NCBI GenBank assembly: GCA_021847425.1
Contig: JAJZRF010000025.1
Span: 1-41,935 of the forward strand
Reading direction: 5' to 3'
DNA from: Deltaproteobacteria bacterium
GTDB lineage: Bacteria; Desulfobacterota; Desulfobulbia; Desulfobulbales; Desulfurivibrionaceae
Length of the DNA stretch: 41,935 nucleotides
Under the pieces are notes generated by a model. The model had not been told where the DNA came from and searched no databases. It saw nothing but the letters and a program-made list of their open reading frames with translations. Of the stretch, positions 26,589 through 34,674 are shown one piece after another. The number at the start of each line of letters is the position of its first letter. The first letter of the stretch is position 1. The position numbers and the translations under genes were made by a program.

Positions 26589-26709
26589 AGGGTTAAGCAA
26601 GGTAAAAGGTTAAAGGCGAAAGGCGAAAGATCAGGATAAGCGGGAAAAATGAATGGCGCGGGGAATCCTTCCCGCGCCATTCATTTTTAAAACCTTTAAC
26701 CTTTAACTT
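26586..26709. repeat. Heptamer element with inverted arms between fbp and glnS
   Basis: G-rich left arm (26586-26632; AAAGGTTAAAGGCGAAAGGCG type) and C-rich right arm (26690-26709; CCTTTAACCTTTAAC) face each other around a perfect hairpin. AAAGGTTAAAGG in the left arm is complementary to CCTTTAACCTTT in the right. The fbp stop codon is at the left edge and the glnS stop codon (26703-26705) lies inside the right arm, so the element reaches into a coding end. Confidence 0.8.
26645..26688. terminator. Bidirectional terminator hairpin between convergent fbp and glnS
   Basis: AAAAATGAATGGCGCGGG (26645-26662) is perfectly complementary to 26671-26688, with an 8-nt loop. The A-run on one side and T-run on the other make it a working terminator for both strands, as expected between converging genes. 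Confidence 0.85.
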
Positions 26710-28388
26710 TTGGCCTTTTCTTTCTCCCAGGTGTCGCGCAAGGTGACAGTCCGGTTGAACACGGGTCTGCCATCCTTGGAATCCTTACTGTCCACGCAGA
26801 AATATCCCTGGCGCTCGAACTGGTAATGGCTGCCGGGCTCGGCATTGGCCAGGCTCGGTTCCACCAGGCAATCCTTGAGCACCAACAGGGATTCCGGGTT
26901 GACAAAGGTCTTGAAGTCCGCTTCGCCCGCGTCCGGGTTTTCTTCGGTAAAGAGCCGGTCGTAAAGGCGCACCTCCGCGGGCACTCCATGGGCGGCGGAG
27001 ACCCAGTGGATGGTGCCCTTGACCTTGCGGCCGTCCGGGGCGGAGCCTCCCAGGGTCTCCGGGTCATAGGTGCAATGCAGCTCGATGATCTCGCCGGTGG
27101 CCTGGTTCTTGATTACCTTTTCGCATTTGATGAAGTAGGCGTAGCGCAGCCGCACCTCGCGGCCTGGAGCGAGACGGAAGAATTTCTTCGCCGGTTCCTC
27201 CATGAAATCTTCCCGTTCGATATACACCTCCCGGCCAAAGGGGACATGGCGCTCGCCCATCTCCGGCTTTTGCGGGTGGTTCTGGGCCGTGAGGTTCTCG
27301 GTGCGGTCTTCGGGGTAGTTGGTGATCACCACCTTGAGCGGCGCGAGCACCCCCATGACCCGGATAGCGGTCTCGTTGAGATCGTCACGCACGCAGTGCT
27401 CCAGCAGAGCCACATCCACCATGCTGTCTTTCTTGGCAACGCCGATCTTGTCACAGAAGCTGCGCAGCGCCGCCGGGGTATAGCCGCGGCGGCGGATGCC
27501 GGAGAGAGTCGGCATCCGGGGGTCGTCCCAGCCGGAAACATGCCCCTCGTTGACCAGCTGCAGGAGCTTGCGCTTGCTGACCACGGTGTAGCTGAGGTTC
27601 AAGCGGGCGAATTCGATCTGCCGCGGGTGGCAGGGTACCGGCAGGTTATCGAGGGTCCAGTCGTACAGGGGCCGGTGGTCGGCAAACTCCAGGGTGCAGA
27701 GCGAGTGGGTGATCCCTTCCAGCGCATCGGAAATGGGGTGGGTATAGTCGTACATCGGATAGATGCACCAGGTGTCGCCGGTGCGGTGGTGGCTGGCGTG
27801 CAGGATGCGGTAGAGCACCGGATCGCGCATGTTTATGTTGCCGGAGGCCATGTCGATCTTTGCCCTTAAAACCCTGGCGCCATCGGGGAATTCCCCGGCC
27901 CGCATGCGCCGGAACAGATCGAGATTTTCCGCGACCGGCCGATCCCGGTACGGGCTGTTTTTGCCCGGCTCGGTGAGGGTGCCGCGGTAGCTACGGGTAT
28001 CCTCGGCGGAAAGATCGCAGACATAGGCCTTGCCGGTGGTGATCAGATGCTCGGCGTATTCGTAGAGCTGGCCGAAATAATCCGAGGCAAAGTAGAGATG
28101 CTTGCCCCAGTCAAAGCCGAGCCAGCGGACATTGTCCTTGATGGACTCGACATACTCCTGCTCTTCCTTGGTGGGATTGGTGTCGTCGAAGCGAAGATGG
28201 CAGCGGGACTTCTCGTTTTCCTTGGCAATGCCGAAGTTGAGGCAGATGGACTTGGCATGGCCGATATGGAGATAGCCGTTGGGCTCCGGCGGGAAGCGGG
28301 TGACGATATGGTCGTGCCTGCCGGTGGCGAGGTCGTCGGCGATGATGGTGCGAATGAAGTCCTGTGACTGGGTCTCGTCGCTGGTCAT
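26703..28388 (-). CDS. glnS: Glutaminyl-tRNA synthetase
   Basis: 561 aa. Charges tRNA-Gln directly with glutamine. [20 protein letters not shown] holds the HIGH signature, [11 protein letters not shown] the KMSKS equivalent, and [18 protein letters not shown] is typical of GlnRS over GluRS. The C-terminal beta-barrel anticodon-binding part is present (VIYE-like and [10 protein letters not shown]). GlnRS is not universal in bacteria; where it is present with GltX, GltX is expected to be discriminating. It lies downstream of gltX on the same strand with a 146-bp gap of hairpins and CACGAAA repeats. Its stop codon and last residues lie in a heptamer repeat arm. Confidence 0.95.
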   Translation of the reverse strand: MTSDETQSQDFIRTIIADDLATGRHDHIVTRFPPEPNGYLHIGHAKSICLNFGIAKENEKSRCHLRFDDTNPTKEEQEYVESIKDNVRWLGFDWGKHLYFASDYFGQLYEYAEHLITTGKAYVCDLSAEDTRSYRGTLTEPGKNSPYRDRPVAENLDLFRRMRAGEFPDGARVLRAKIDMASGNINMRDPVLYRILHASHHRTGDTWCIYPMYDYTHPISDALEGITHSLCTLEFADHRPLYDWTLDNLPVPCHPRQIEFARLNLSYTVVSKRKLLQLVNEGHVSGWDDPRMPTLSGIRRRGYTPAALRSFCDKIGVAKKDSMVDVALLEHCVRDDLNETAIRVMGVLAPLKVVITNYPEDRTENLTAQNHPQKPEMGERHVPFGREVYIEREDFMEEPAKKFFRLAPGREVRLRYAYFIKCEKVIKNQATGEIIELHCTYDPETLGGSAPDGRKVKGTIHWVSAAHGVPAEVRLYDRLFTEENPDAGEADFKTFVNPESLLVLKDCLVEPSLANAEPGSHYQFERQGYFCVDSKDSKDGRPVFNRTVTLRDTWEKEKAKS

Positions 28389-28426
28389 ATGAGTATTTCC
28401 CGTATAGTTTTTTGGGCCACGTGTCA

Positions 28427-28528
28427 GTCATCGGCAACAGTGCCGATGACCCCACGAAAACTCACGAAAGAGATATTTATTATCCTGATTAATGCTAATC
28501 AGTTTTTTGTTTTCGTGGATTTCGTGGC
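28427..28528. repeat. CACGAAA-type inverted repeat and hairpin between gltX and glnS
   Basis: GTCATCGGC (28427-28435) pairs perfectly with 28442-28450 around AACAGT. Then CCACGAAAACTCACGAAA (28452-28469) faces its near complement at about 28510-28527, with CTGATTA/TAATCAG (28485-28491 / 28496-28502) as a smaller hairpin in the centre. The same units occur at 5889-5976. On the minus strand this is the leader of glnS and the trailer of gltX. Confidence 0.7.
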
Positions 28529-28534
28529 TGATTT

Positions 28535-30013
28535 TTAGCTGAAATATTTTGCCACATCACGCAATCGGCTGACAACCCGTTGTTTGCCGATCTGGGCAAA
28601 TACTTCGAACATGCTCGGCCCCTTGACCTGGCCGGTGATCACCGCCCGGGCGCCGTTGACCAGCACCCCGACCTTTACCCCGAGTTCCTCGGCAAACTCC
28701 CGGCAGACCCGTTCCGTCTCATCGTGGCTGAGTTCCGGCAGGGATTCGAAGCGGTCGGCCAGCCTGGGCAGCCATTCCTTGAGGTCCGGGTGTTTCAGCA
28801 CGTTCTTGGCAAGGGCGGCCTCGTCCATGACAAAATCATCGGCAAACCAGGCCCGGCCCAGGGAAGCAAAATCCTTCAAGGTGTGGAACCGTTCTCGGGT
28901 CATATCCAGGGTTTTCAGGAACCACTGCCTCTTCTCGCCATCGTAGGCAGCATCCCACAGCCCTTCTTTTCGGAATTCCACCTTGACCAGACCGCCGATT
29001 TCCTCGATGGGCAGGGTGCGCAGGTAATGGGCGTTGATGTTGATCGCCTTTGGGTCGGTGAAAAATTTCGGGTCGTCCTTGCGGTAGTTGAAGATGGAGT
29101 TGGAGCGGGTGATGCCGGAAAGATCGAAGGCCTCGATGAGTTCTTCCCGGGAGAAAATCTCGCGGTCATCCGAGGTGGACCAGCCCAGCAGGACAAGAAA
29201 ATTTGCCAGGGCCCAGGGGAGAAACCCCTGTTCCCGGTAAAATTGAACCGAGACGATCTCGCCGTGGCTGCGCTTGGAGATCTTGGCCTTGTTCAGGTCA
29301 AGGGTCAGCGGCATGTGGGCGAAGGTGGGCAGCTCCGCGCCCAGGGCCCGGTAGAGCAGGATCTGGCGTGGGGTGTTGCTCAGGCCGTCCTGGCCCCGGA
29401 TGACGTGGGTGATGCGGTCGCGGATGTCGTCCACCACGTTGCAGAGCAGATAGAGGGGCAGGCCGTTGGAGCGGACGATGACGAAATCCTCGATATCCTC
29501 GTAGGCGCGTTCAACCCGGCCATAGACCTGGTCGTCGAACCCGACCTTGCCCGGTTCCTGCGGCACCTTGAAACGGATGACATAGGGGAGGCCCTGGGCT
29601 TCTTTTTCCCGGACTTGTTCGGAAGTGAGCTTGCGGCAGGTGCCATCGTACCGGTAATCGCCCTTGGCCGCGGCGGCTGCTTCCCGTTTGGCTTCGAGTT
29701 CTTCCTTGCTGCAAAAGCACTTGTAGGCATTGCCGTCCGCCAGCAGCCTTTGGGCGGCGGCCACATGCTCCTTGGCATATTCCGACTGAAAATAGGGGCC
29801 CTCATCCCAAGTCACCCCAAGCCACTCCAAGCCGTCGAGGATACCTTGGATGGATTCCTGGGTGGAGCGTTCCGTGTCCGTATCCTCGATGCGCAGCACC
29901 AGCTTGCCCCCGTGCTTGCGGGCAAACAGCCAGTTGTAGATAGCGGTCCTGGCCCCGCCGATATGGAGATAGCCGGTCGGGCTGGGGGGGAAGCGGACGC
30001 GAACCTCGGTCAT
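28535..30013 (-). CDS. gltX: Glutamyl-tRNA synthetase
   Basis: 492 aa. Charges tRNA-Glu with glutamate. RFPPSPTGYLHIGGARTAIY holds the HIGH motif (HIGG) and LDLNKAKISKRSHG the KMSKS motif (KISKRS). LRIEDTDTERSTQES and GVTWDEGPYFQSE are class I GluRS signatures. CFC ... DGTC matches the zinc-binding region of many GltX enzymes. Because glnS lies next to it, this enzyme presumably does not need to misacylate tRNA-Gln; that is inferred from gene content. Upstream of the start is a 292-bp divergent gap. Confidence 0.95.
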   Translation of the reverse strand: MTEVRVRFPPSPTGYLHIGGARTAIYNWLFARKHGGKLVLRIEDTDTERSTQESIQGILDGLEWLGVTWDEGPYFQSEYAKEHVAAAQRLLADGNAYKCFCSKEELEAKREAAAAAKGDYRYDGTCRKLTSEQVREKEAQGLPYVIRFKVPQEPGKVGFDDQVYGRVERAYEDIEDFVIVRSNGLPLYLLCNVVDDIRDRITHVIRGQDGLSNTPRQILLYRALGAELPTFAHMPLTLDLNKAKISKRSHGEIVSVQFYREQGFLPWALANFLVLLGWSTSDDREIFSREELIEAFDLSGITRSNSIFNYRKDDPKFFTDPKAININAHYLRTLPIEEIGGLVKVEFRKEGLWDAAYDGEKRQWFLKTLDMTRERFHTLKDFASLGRAWFADDFVMDEAALAKNVLKHPDLKEWLPRLADRFESLPELSHDETERVCREFAEELGVKVGVLVNGARAVITGQVKGPSMFEVFAQIGKQRVVSRLRDVAKYFS

Positions 30014-30195
30014 GGTGTTCTCCTTGCAAAAAAAAATGAGCGATGCGGAGCCAAGCTGCGCATTGCGGACAGATCGTATTCAAGCTGTGTTTTATATATC
30101 GTTTTACCGGGTTATTCAAGAGGATGCTTGGGAAAAAGCAGGAGAAGGCGGGGGGGGGGAGGCCGGGATGGGGCCATATTTTTCCCTGCAAGGGA

Positions 30196-30223
30196 TTGCT
30201 TTATCTTTAATGAAAATTATAGT
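30196..30223 (+). promoter_or_regulatory. Probable sigma-70 promoter of the small low-complexity protein
   Basis: TTGCTT (30196-30201), 16 bp, TATAGT (30218-30223), in a strongly AT-rich stretch that stands out from the GC-rich gene ends. The predicted start of transcription is near 30230, about 75 bp before the start codon. Confidence 0.5.
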
Positions 30224-30244
30224 ATTATAAAATTGTAACTATCC

Positions 30245-30261
30245 GCTGACAGTCTGTCAGC
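30245..30261. promoter_or_regulatory. 17-bp perfect palindrome, possible operator
   Basis: GCTGACAG-T-CTGTCAGC, 8-bp arms with a single centre base, 15-20 bp after the predicted transcription start and 45 bp before the start codon. It could bind a dimeric repressor or form a short 5' hairpin in the mRNA. Confidence 0.5.
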
Positions 30262-30305
30262 ACTGTTCCGCAGAAACGGATGTTTACGCACAATGGAGGT
30301 GGAAT

Positions 30306-30641
30306 ATGCCTTTAGATCCCAGCGCCACTTCAGCACAAACCAATGTCAGGACAGAGCGTCCCGTTTCTCCTTATGCCGGGTCAGAAGGAGAAAAGAAGGC
30401 GAAAAACAACAGGGCGGAGTCAGGTCAGACCAGTCAGGCCTCCCCTGATGTCGTGACCAAAATCTCCGCCGCCGCTCTGGATGCCTCCAGGGCTCTTACC
30501 CAGGCGAGCCAGGCAGCCAACCAGAATCCCCCTGAAGAATCGGTGCGTGAGTCGGAGAAGCGGCTGCCGCCGTCACGACAGCCGCAGGAACAAAGGACTC
30601 AGACGCAACAGCGATCACGCGGGGTGAATGTGGTTGTCTGA
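30306..30641 (+). CDS. Small low-complexity hypothetical protein
   Basis: 111 aa; not recognised. It is rich in Ser, Gln, Glu, Ala and Pro with no hydrophobic stretch, so probably disordered and soluble; the middle (DVVTKISAAALDASRALTQA) could form one amphipathic helix, and the end GVNVVV is hydrophobic. Support for it being a real gene: a strong ribosome site GGAGGTGG before ATG 30306, a plausible promoter and palindrome upstream, and an ideal terminator 30 bp after the stop, which makes a complete one-gene unit. No function is proposed. Confidence 0.65.
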   Translation: MPLDPSATSAQTNVRTERPVSPYAGSEGEKKAKNNRAESGQTSQASPDVVTKISAAALDASRALTQASQAANQNPPEESVRESEKRLPPSRQPQEQRTQTQQRSRGVNVVV

Positions 30642-30670
30642 TCTGTAAAAAAAATAGAAAGATTGCAAAC

Positions 30671-30706
30671 GGGGGCGATTCTCTGGAGTCGGCCCCCTCT
30701 TTTTTT
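30671..30706. terminator. Rho-independent terminator after the small protein
   Basis: GGGGGCGA (30671-30678), loop of 10, then TC-G-GCCCCC and TCTTTTTTT. One bulged G. It also lies just after the end of era on the opposite strand, but its T-run faces the + strand. Confidence 0.85.
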
Positions 30707-30712
30707 GCTGTT

Positions 30713-31612
30713 TTAAAAGCCAAGTTTCCTCAGAAAGCGCGGGTCGCTGGTCCAATCCTTTTGTACCTTCACCCAAAGCTTGAGCAACACATGCTGGTCA
30801 AGGAGTTCTTCGATATCTTTCCGGGCCGCCTGCCCGAGTTGCTTGAGCTTGCTGCCGTTCTTGCCGATGATGATCCCCTTTTGCGAATCCTTTTCCACAT
30901 AGATGGTGGCGTGGATCGTGATCAGTTGTTTGGCTGCATTTTCCTTGAAGCTCTCAATCGTCACCGCAGTGGAATAGGGGATTTCCTGACCGGTTTGCAA
31001 AAAGATCTTTTCCCGGATGATCTCCGCGACAATGAACCGTTCGCTGGCATCGGTGGGAATATCCTCGGGGTAGAGTCGCGGCCCGGTGGGAAGCAGGGGG
31101 CAGAGTTCCCGGATGACCAGATCGGTGCCGTCGCTGGCCTTGGCCGACAGGGGCAGGATCGCTTGGAACGGGTACAGTCCTTGGTAGGTGGCGATAATGG
31201 GCAGCAGTTTTTCCTTGTCGATGAGATCCATCTTGTTCAACAGCAGCAGCACCGGTTTGTCGATGCCCTCAAGGCAGCGGGTCGGGGTATTGGCCGTGTT
31301 CGGCAGGGGCATGGTGACGTCAACCATGAAAACAATGGCGTCCACCTCGGCCAGGCTGCCGAGGGCGATCTTCACCATCTCCAGGTTCAAGGGGCTTCTC
31401 GCCTTGTGGATGCCCGGGGTGTCCAGCATGACGATCTGGTAGTCCGGGCCGTTGACGATGCCCAGGATCCGGTTGCGGGTGGTCTGGGGCTTGGGCGAGA
31501 CAATGGAGATCTTCTGGCCGAGCAGGCTGTTCAGTAGCGTGGACTTGCCCACGTTGGGCGGCCCGATGAGGGCGACAATGCCTGATTTTACCTGTTCCTG
31601 GGAGTTGGTCAT
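30713..31612 (-). CDS. era: GTPase Era
   Basis: 299 aa. Ribosome-associated GTPase needed for 16S rRNA maturation and 30S assembly. G1 LIGPPNVGKSTLLNSLLGQK, G3 DTPGIH, G4 LLNKMDLID, G5-region SAKASDGTD, and a C-terminal KH domain with GIIIGKNGSKLKQLGQAARK. The preferred start is the ATG at 31612 because AGGGC lies upstream; an in-frame ATG at 31627 would add five residues without a ribosome site. It ends 6 bp from the terminator of the convergent small gene. Confidence 0.94.
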   Translation of the reverse strand: MTNSQEQVKSGIVALIGPPNVGKSTLLNSLLGQKISIVSPKPQTTRNRILGIVNGPDYQIVMLDTPGIHKARSPLNLEMVKIALGSLAEVDAIVFMVDVTMPLPNTANTPTRCLEGIDKPVLLLLNKMDLIDKEKLLPIIATYQGLYPFQAILPLSAKASDGTDLVIRELCPLLPTGPRLYPEDIPTDASERFIVAEIIREKIFLQTGQEIPYSTAVTIESFKENAAKQLITIHATIYVEKDSQKGIIIGKNGSKLKQLGQAARKDIEELLDQHVLLKLWVKVQKDWTSDPRFLRKLGF

Positions 31613-31627
31613 GGGGTTGCCCTGCAT

Positions 31628-31853
31628 TCGTGGGTGTTGATAGGTGAAGTCACGCTGTTACATACCAGTATTCCTGGTTTTTCGCATCACCAGTCTTTGC
31701 CGCGGTCACGGAAAGAGATGACAACCACTGGAATAGCTGGTAGACAAAGGCCAGTTTTTCCTCGAGATCAGCCAACCGCGCAGCCTGGATTTCTCCCAAT
31801 TAATAACGGACAGAGTTTCCGGCGCGCTTTCTTGCATCACAAAGGAACATTAC
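31628..31853. other. Divergent intergenic region between era and RNase II family gene
   Basis: 226 bp with no gene. Only a short ACCAG/CTGGT stem with TTTTT (31664-31682) is visible, too weak to call a terminator. AAAGGAAC before 31854 is the ribosome site of the next gene. Promoters for both directions are expected here but not distinct. Confidence 0.35.
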
Positions 31854-33848
31854 ATGGGTTTGCAGGGCGCAATTATTGAATACATGGAACAGGGCAGGTT
31901 TATCTGTGCCATGGTTCTCGACGAGGACAGCAAGCGGCTGCGCCTGGTCAACCAGAACGGCAGGGAGGTGAATCTTCCGCTGTCGCGCCTGCTGCATCAA
32001 TCCGCAAAGCGCCATGCTCTTACTCTCAGCCGGGATGAGCAGCTCCGGTTGCTCAAGGGGGCAGACCAGGTCCGGCAGGCCATGATGTCCCAGATTGACC
32101 TGGCCGGGATCTGGCAATTGGCCAGCGAGGAGGACGGGGTAAGCTTCACTCCGGATTTCCTTGCCGAGCTGGCCTTTGGCGAAGACGCCACGGATAATCA
32201 TGTCGCCGCCTTCCTTCGCTCCATCTTTGTGGATCGGCTCTATTTCAAATACAAGGAAGGCATGGTGCTGGCCCACACCCCGGAAGCGGTTGCAGGGTTA
32301 CGTCTGAAGCAGGCAAGGGAAAAGGAGCAAGAGGCCCTGATGAGCACCGGGGCCATGGGGCTTAAGCGCCTGTGGGAGGGGGAGCCCACGGCGGAGTGGC
32401 CGGAACGCGACCGCTGCCTCGCTCTGTTGGGCGACTACTATGTCTTTGGCAGCGAATCAGAAGAGAGCGAGCTGGCCAGGGAGCTTCTTAAAAAAGCAGG
32501 ACTCACCGGCACCCACGATATTTTCCATCTCCTGATCAAGGCCGGGGTCTGGCAACCCCATGAGAATGTGGCCTTGCTGCGCTATTGCATCCCGGCGGCT
32601 TTTTCCGAGGAAATCACCACCGTCGCGGCCCGGATGACAGAGCCCGTGGCCGAGGAACTTGTCGGCAGGAACAGGCGGGATTTTCGGGCGCTGCCCCTGC
32701 TCACCATTGATGGCGAATCAACCCGCGATTATGATGACGCCCTGCATGTGGAACGGAGGGATGATAATTTTCTGGTGGGTATTCATATCTCCGACGTGGC
32801 CCATTATGTTGTCCCTGGGACGCCCATTTATGAAGAGGCTGCCCGGCGGATGACCTCCCTCTATTTTCCCGAGACCCAGATTCCCATGCTGCCGAGGGCG
32901 CTCTCCGAGGGAGTTTGCAGCCTTGTTGCCGGGAAAACGAGGGCGGCCCTGAGTGCCATGGTTCTTCTCTCTCCACAGGGCGAGGTGCTGGAGTTTGATC
33001 TTGTCCCGAGCCTGGTTACGGTGAAGCGGCAGTTGAGCTACCCGGAGGCGGAAAGGCTGGTGGCAAGCGGCGATTGGGAGCTGCAGGCGCTTGCCCGGCT
33101 CAGCGAGCAGCTCAAGCAGCACCGTATTGAAAAAGGGGCGCTGCTCCTGCCGGTGCCGGATGTGAATATCAGTGTCGATCCGGCAGGCAGGGTTGCGGTG
33201 GCTCTGTCCCCGGTGGATACCATCTCCCGCAGTCTGGTGGCGGAGTTCATGGTGCTGGCCAATTCTCTTTCCGCGCAGTTTGTGGCGGATCGTCAGGCGC
33301 CGGGGTTGTTCCGGGCTCAGGACGAGCCCCATCAGCGATTGATCGCCGGGGGGGAGAAGGACCTCTTTTCGGTGCTGCGCCAGCGCAAGCAGTTGAAGCC
33401 GGGCGAGCTCCTGGTTTATCCCAAACCCCACAGCGGGGTTGGCGTCATGCAGTACACCACGGTTACTTCCCCAATCCGGAGGTTCCTCGACCTGGTCATG
33501 CAGCATCAGCTCAAGCAGCTGCTCCTTGGCCGGGGCGCAATGTTCTCTGCCGATGAACTCGCAGGGGTTGCCGGGGATATCAATATGGTGCAGGCCAAGG
33601 TCAATCAGGTGCGTCGCCTCAGGCACCGCTACTGGCTGCTCAGGTATCTGGAGCAGAAGGTCGGGTCCAGGATGGAAGCGCTGCTGGTCAACAAGGGGCC
33701 GAAGCGGATAAATCTGATTCTGCTTGATTGCCTTCTGGATGCCGATATGCCGCCGAGCCAGGCGGTGTCCGCAAAACCGGGTGATGTCGTTTCGGTGCGG
33801 GTGGCCAAGGTGGATGCGCTGGACAATGTTCTGCGGCTGGAGTGGTGA
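31854..33848 (+). CDS. RNase II family (RNB domain) exoribonuclease
   Basis: 664 aa. A 3'-to-5' exoribonuclease of the RNase II/R superfamily. The RNB catalytic block is LTIDGESTRDYDDALHVE with the conserved acidic residues that bind Mg, followed by VGIHISDVAHYV, LYFPETQIPMLPRALSEGVC and YTTVTSPIRRFLDLVMQHQL. About the first 270 residues are a helical and beta region not clearly like the cold-shock domains of E. coli RNase R. The C-terminus has an S1-like end (KPGDVVSVRVAKVD). Length is near RNase II (644 aa) rather than RNase R (about 810). Without a full match I leave the symbol empty. Confidence 0.88.
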   Translation: MGLQGAIIEYMEQGRFICAMVLDEDSKRLRLVNQNGREVNLPLSRLLHQSAKRHALTLSRDEQLRLLKGADQVRQAMMSQIDLAGIWQLASEEDGVSFTPDFLAELAFGEDATDNHVAAFLRSIFVDRLYFKYKEGMVLAHTPEAVAGLRLKQAREKEQEALMSTGAMGLKRLWEGEPTAEWPERDRCLALLGDYYVFGSESEESELARELLKKAGLTGTHDIFHLLIKAGVWQPHENVALLRYCIPAAFSEEITTVAARMTEPVAEELVGRNRRDFRALPLLTIDGESTRDYDDALHVERRDDNFLVGIHISDVAHYVVPGTPIYEEAARRMTSLYFPETQIPMLPRALSEGVCSLVAGKTRAALSAMVLLSPQGEVLEFDLVPSLVTVKRQLSYPEAERLVASGDWELQALARLSEQLKQHRIEKGALLLPVPDVNISVDPAGRVAVALSPVDTISRSLVAEFMVLANSLSAQFVADRQAPGLFRAQDEPHQRLIAGGEKDLFSVLRQRKQLKPGELLVYPKPHSGVGVMQYTTVTSPIRRFLDLVMQHQLKQLLLGRGAMFSADELAGVAGDINMVQAKVNQVRRLRHRYWLLRYLEQKVGSRMEALLVNKGPKRINLILLDCLLDADMPPSQAVSAKPGDVVSVRVAKVDALDNVLRLEW

Positions 33849-33855
33849 CGGGAGG

Positions 33856-33886
33856 AGAGGCAAAAGGTGAAAGGCTCAAGGTAAGA
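33856..33886. repeat. Single heptamer-repeat arm after the RNase gene
   Basis: About four G-rich units (AGGCAAAAGGTGAAAGGCTC type) directly after the stop codon. No facing C-rich arm is found within 150 bp, so this is a solo arm or a remnant. It lies between the convergent RNase and small zinc-protein genes. Confidence 0.6.
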
Positions 33887-33894
33887 AGCGTCTA

Positions 33895-34065
33895 TTAATC
33901 GTAGATGATGCAGGTCCAGCGGGAGAGAATTTCTTCTGTTTCCGCATCCAGCTGGTCAGCCACCTCATGGATTTGGTATTCGTGCCCGCATGTGCCGCAC
34001 CGCATGCGGACCCGGCGGCAGGACCGGGAAACCTCCAGCCTGCCCTTGCATTTCTTGCACTGCAT
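33895..34065 (-). CDS. Small double-CxxC (zinc-ribbon-like) protein
   Basis: 56 aa, read from the ATG at 34065 to the TAA at 33895. MQCKKCKGRLEV has the first CxxC and MRCGTCGHEYQIHEV the second, with a highly basic stretch (SRSCRRVR) between; a fifth Cys is in RWTCIIYD near the end. Two CxxC pairs suggest a zinc ribbon. GGAAGGGAC six bases before the ATG is a good ribosome site, and the gene starts 20 bp after pyrE on the same strand, so it is the last gene of that operon. I recall a family called dual CXXC motif small (seleno)protein with this layout, in which one Cys may be selenocysteine; I cannot verify it here. Function unknown. Confidence 0.75.
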   Translation of the reverse strand: MQCKKCKGRLEVSRSCRRVRMRCGTCGHEYQIHEVADQLDAETEEILSRWTCIIYD

Positions 34066-34085
34066 TGCGTTGTCCCTTCCGTATC

Positions 34086-34637
34086 CTACTGCAACAAGGT
34101 GTGCCGGGTGAAGATGGCTTCCAGTCGGTAGCCTTTCGCGGCCAGGGCCTCGGCCCCGCCCTCCAGCCTGTCAACCACGGTAATCACCAACCCTACTTTG
34201 AAGCCAGCCGCCTCAACCCGTTCGATCACGGTGAGCAGGGTGCCGCCGGTGGTGACCACGTCTTCCAGCAGGGCAACAGTGCAGCCCGGAGGCATGTTGC
34301 TCAAGCCTTCGATGTATTGGCCGGTGCCGTGGCCCTTGGATTCCTTCCTTACGATAAAGGCGGGGATGGGGTTCTGTTCCAGATGGCTCACCACCGAAAC
34401 CGCAGTGACCAGAGGATCGGCTCCCAGGGTCATGCCGCCCACCGCGTCGATCTTTTCCGGGTTGTTCTTGATGATTTCGAAGATCAGCTTGCCGCAGAGG
34501 TACGCGCCTTCCGCGGACAGGGTGGTCTGTTTGCCGTCGATGTAGAAATCCGATTCCCGGCCTGAGGAGAGTTTGAACTTCCCGTGGCGGTATGATTTGG
34601 TCAGCAGCAGTTGTTTGAGTTGTTCCCTGTGGTTCAC
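34086..34637 (-). CDS. pyrE: Orotate phosphoribosyltransferase
   Basis: 183 aa. Adds phosphoribose from PRPP to orotate in de novo pyrimidine synthesis. LSSGRESDFYIDGKQTTL is the N-terminal substrate region, RKESKGHGTGQYIEG the flexible loop, and VALLEDVVTTGGTLLTVIE the PRPP-binding motif. The start is the GTG at 34637, with AAGGAA six bases upstream; an earlier in-frame start at 34697 would overlap the previous gene's end and add unlike residues. It follows the DUF4438 gene after 37 bp. Confidence 0.93.
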   Translation of the reverse strand: MNHREQLKQLLLTKSYRHGKFKLSSGRESDFYIDGKQTTLSAEGAYLCGKLIFEIIKNNPEKIDAVGGMTLGADPLVTAVSVVSHLEQNPIPAFIVRKESKGHGTGQYIEGLSNMPPGCTVALLEDVVTTGGTLLTVIERVEAAGFKVGLVITVVDRLEGGAEALAAKGYRLEAIFTRHTLLQ

Positions 34638-34674
34638 GGAGTATTCCTTTGTGGTGTGTGGTTTGCGGGGCCTG

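Noticed and set aside
28580-30238. 552-codon open frame on the + strand
   Set aside because: Antisense to gltX; no domain and no ribosome site.
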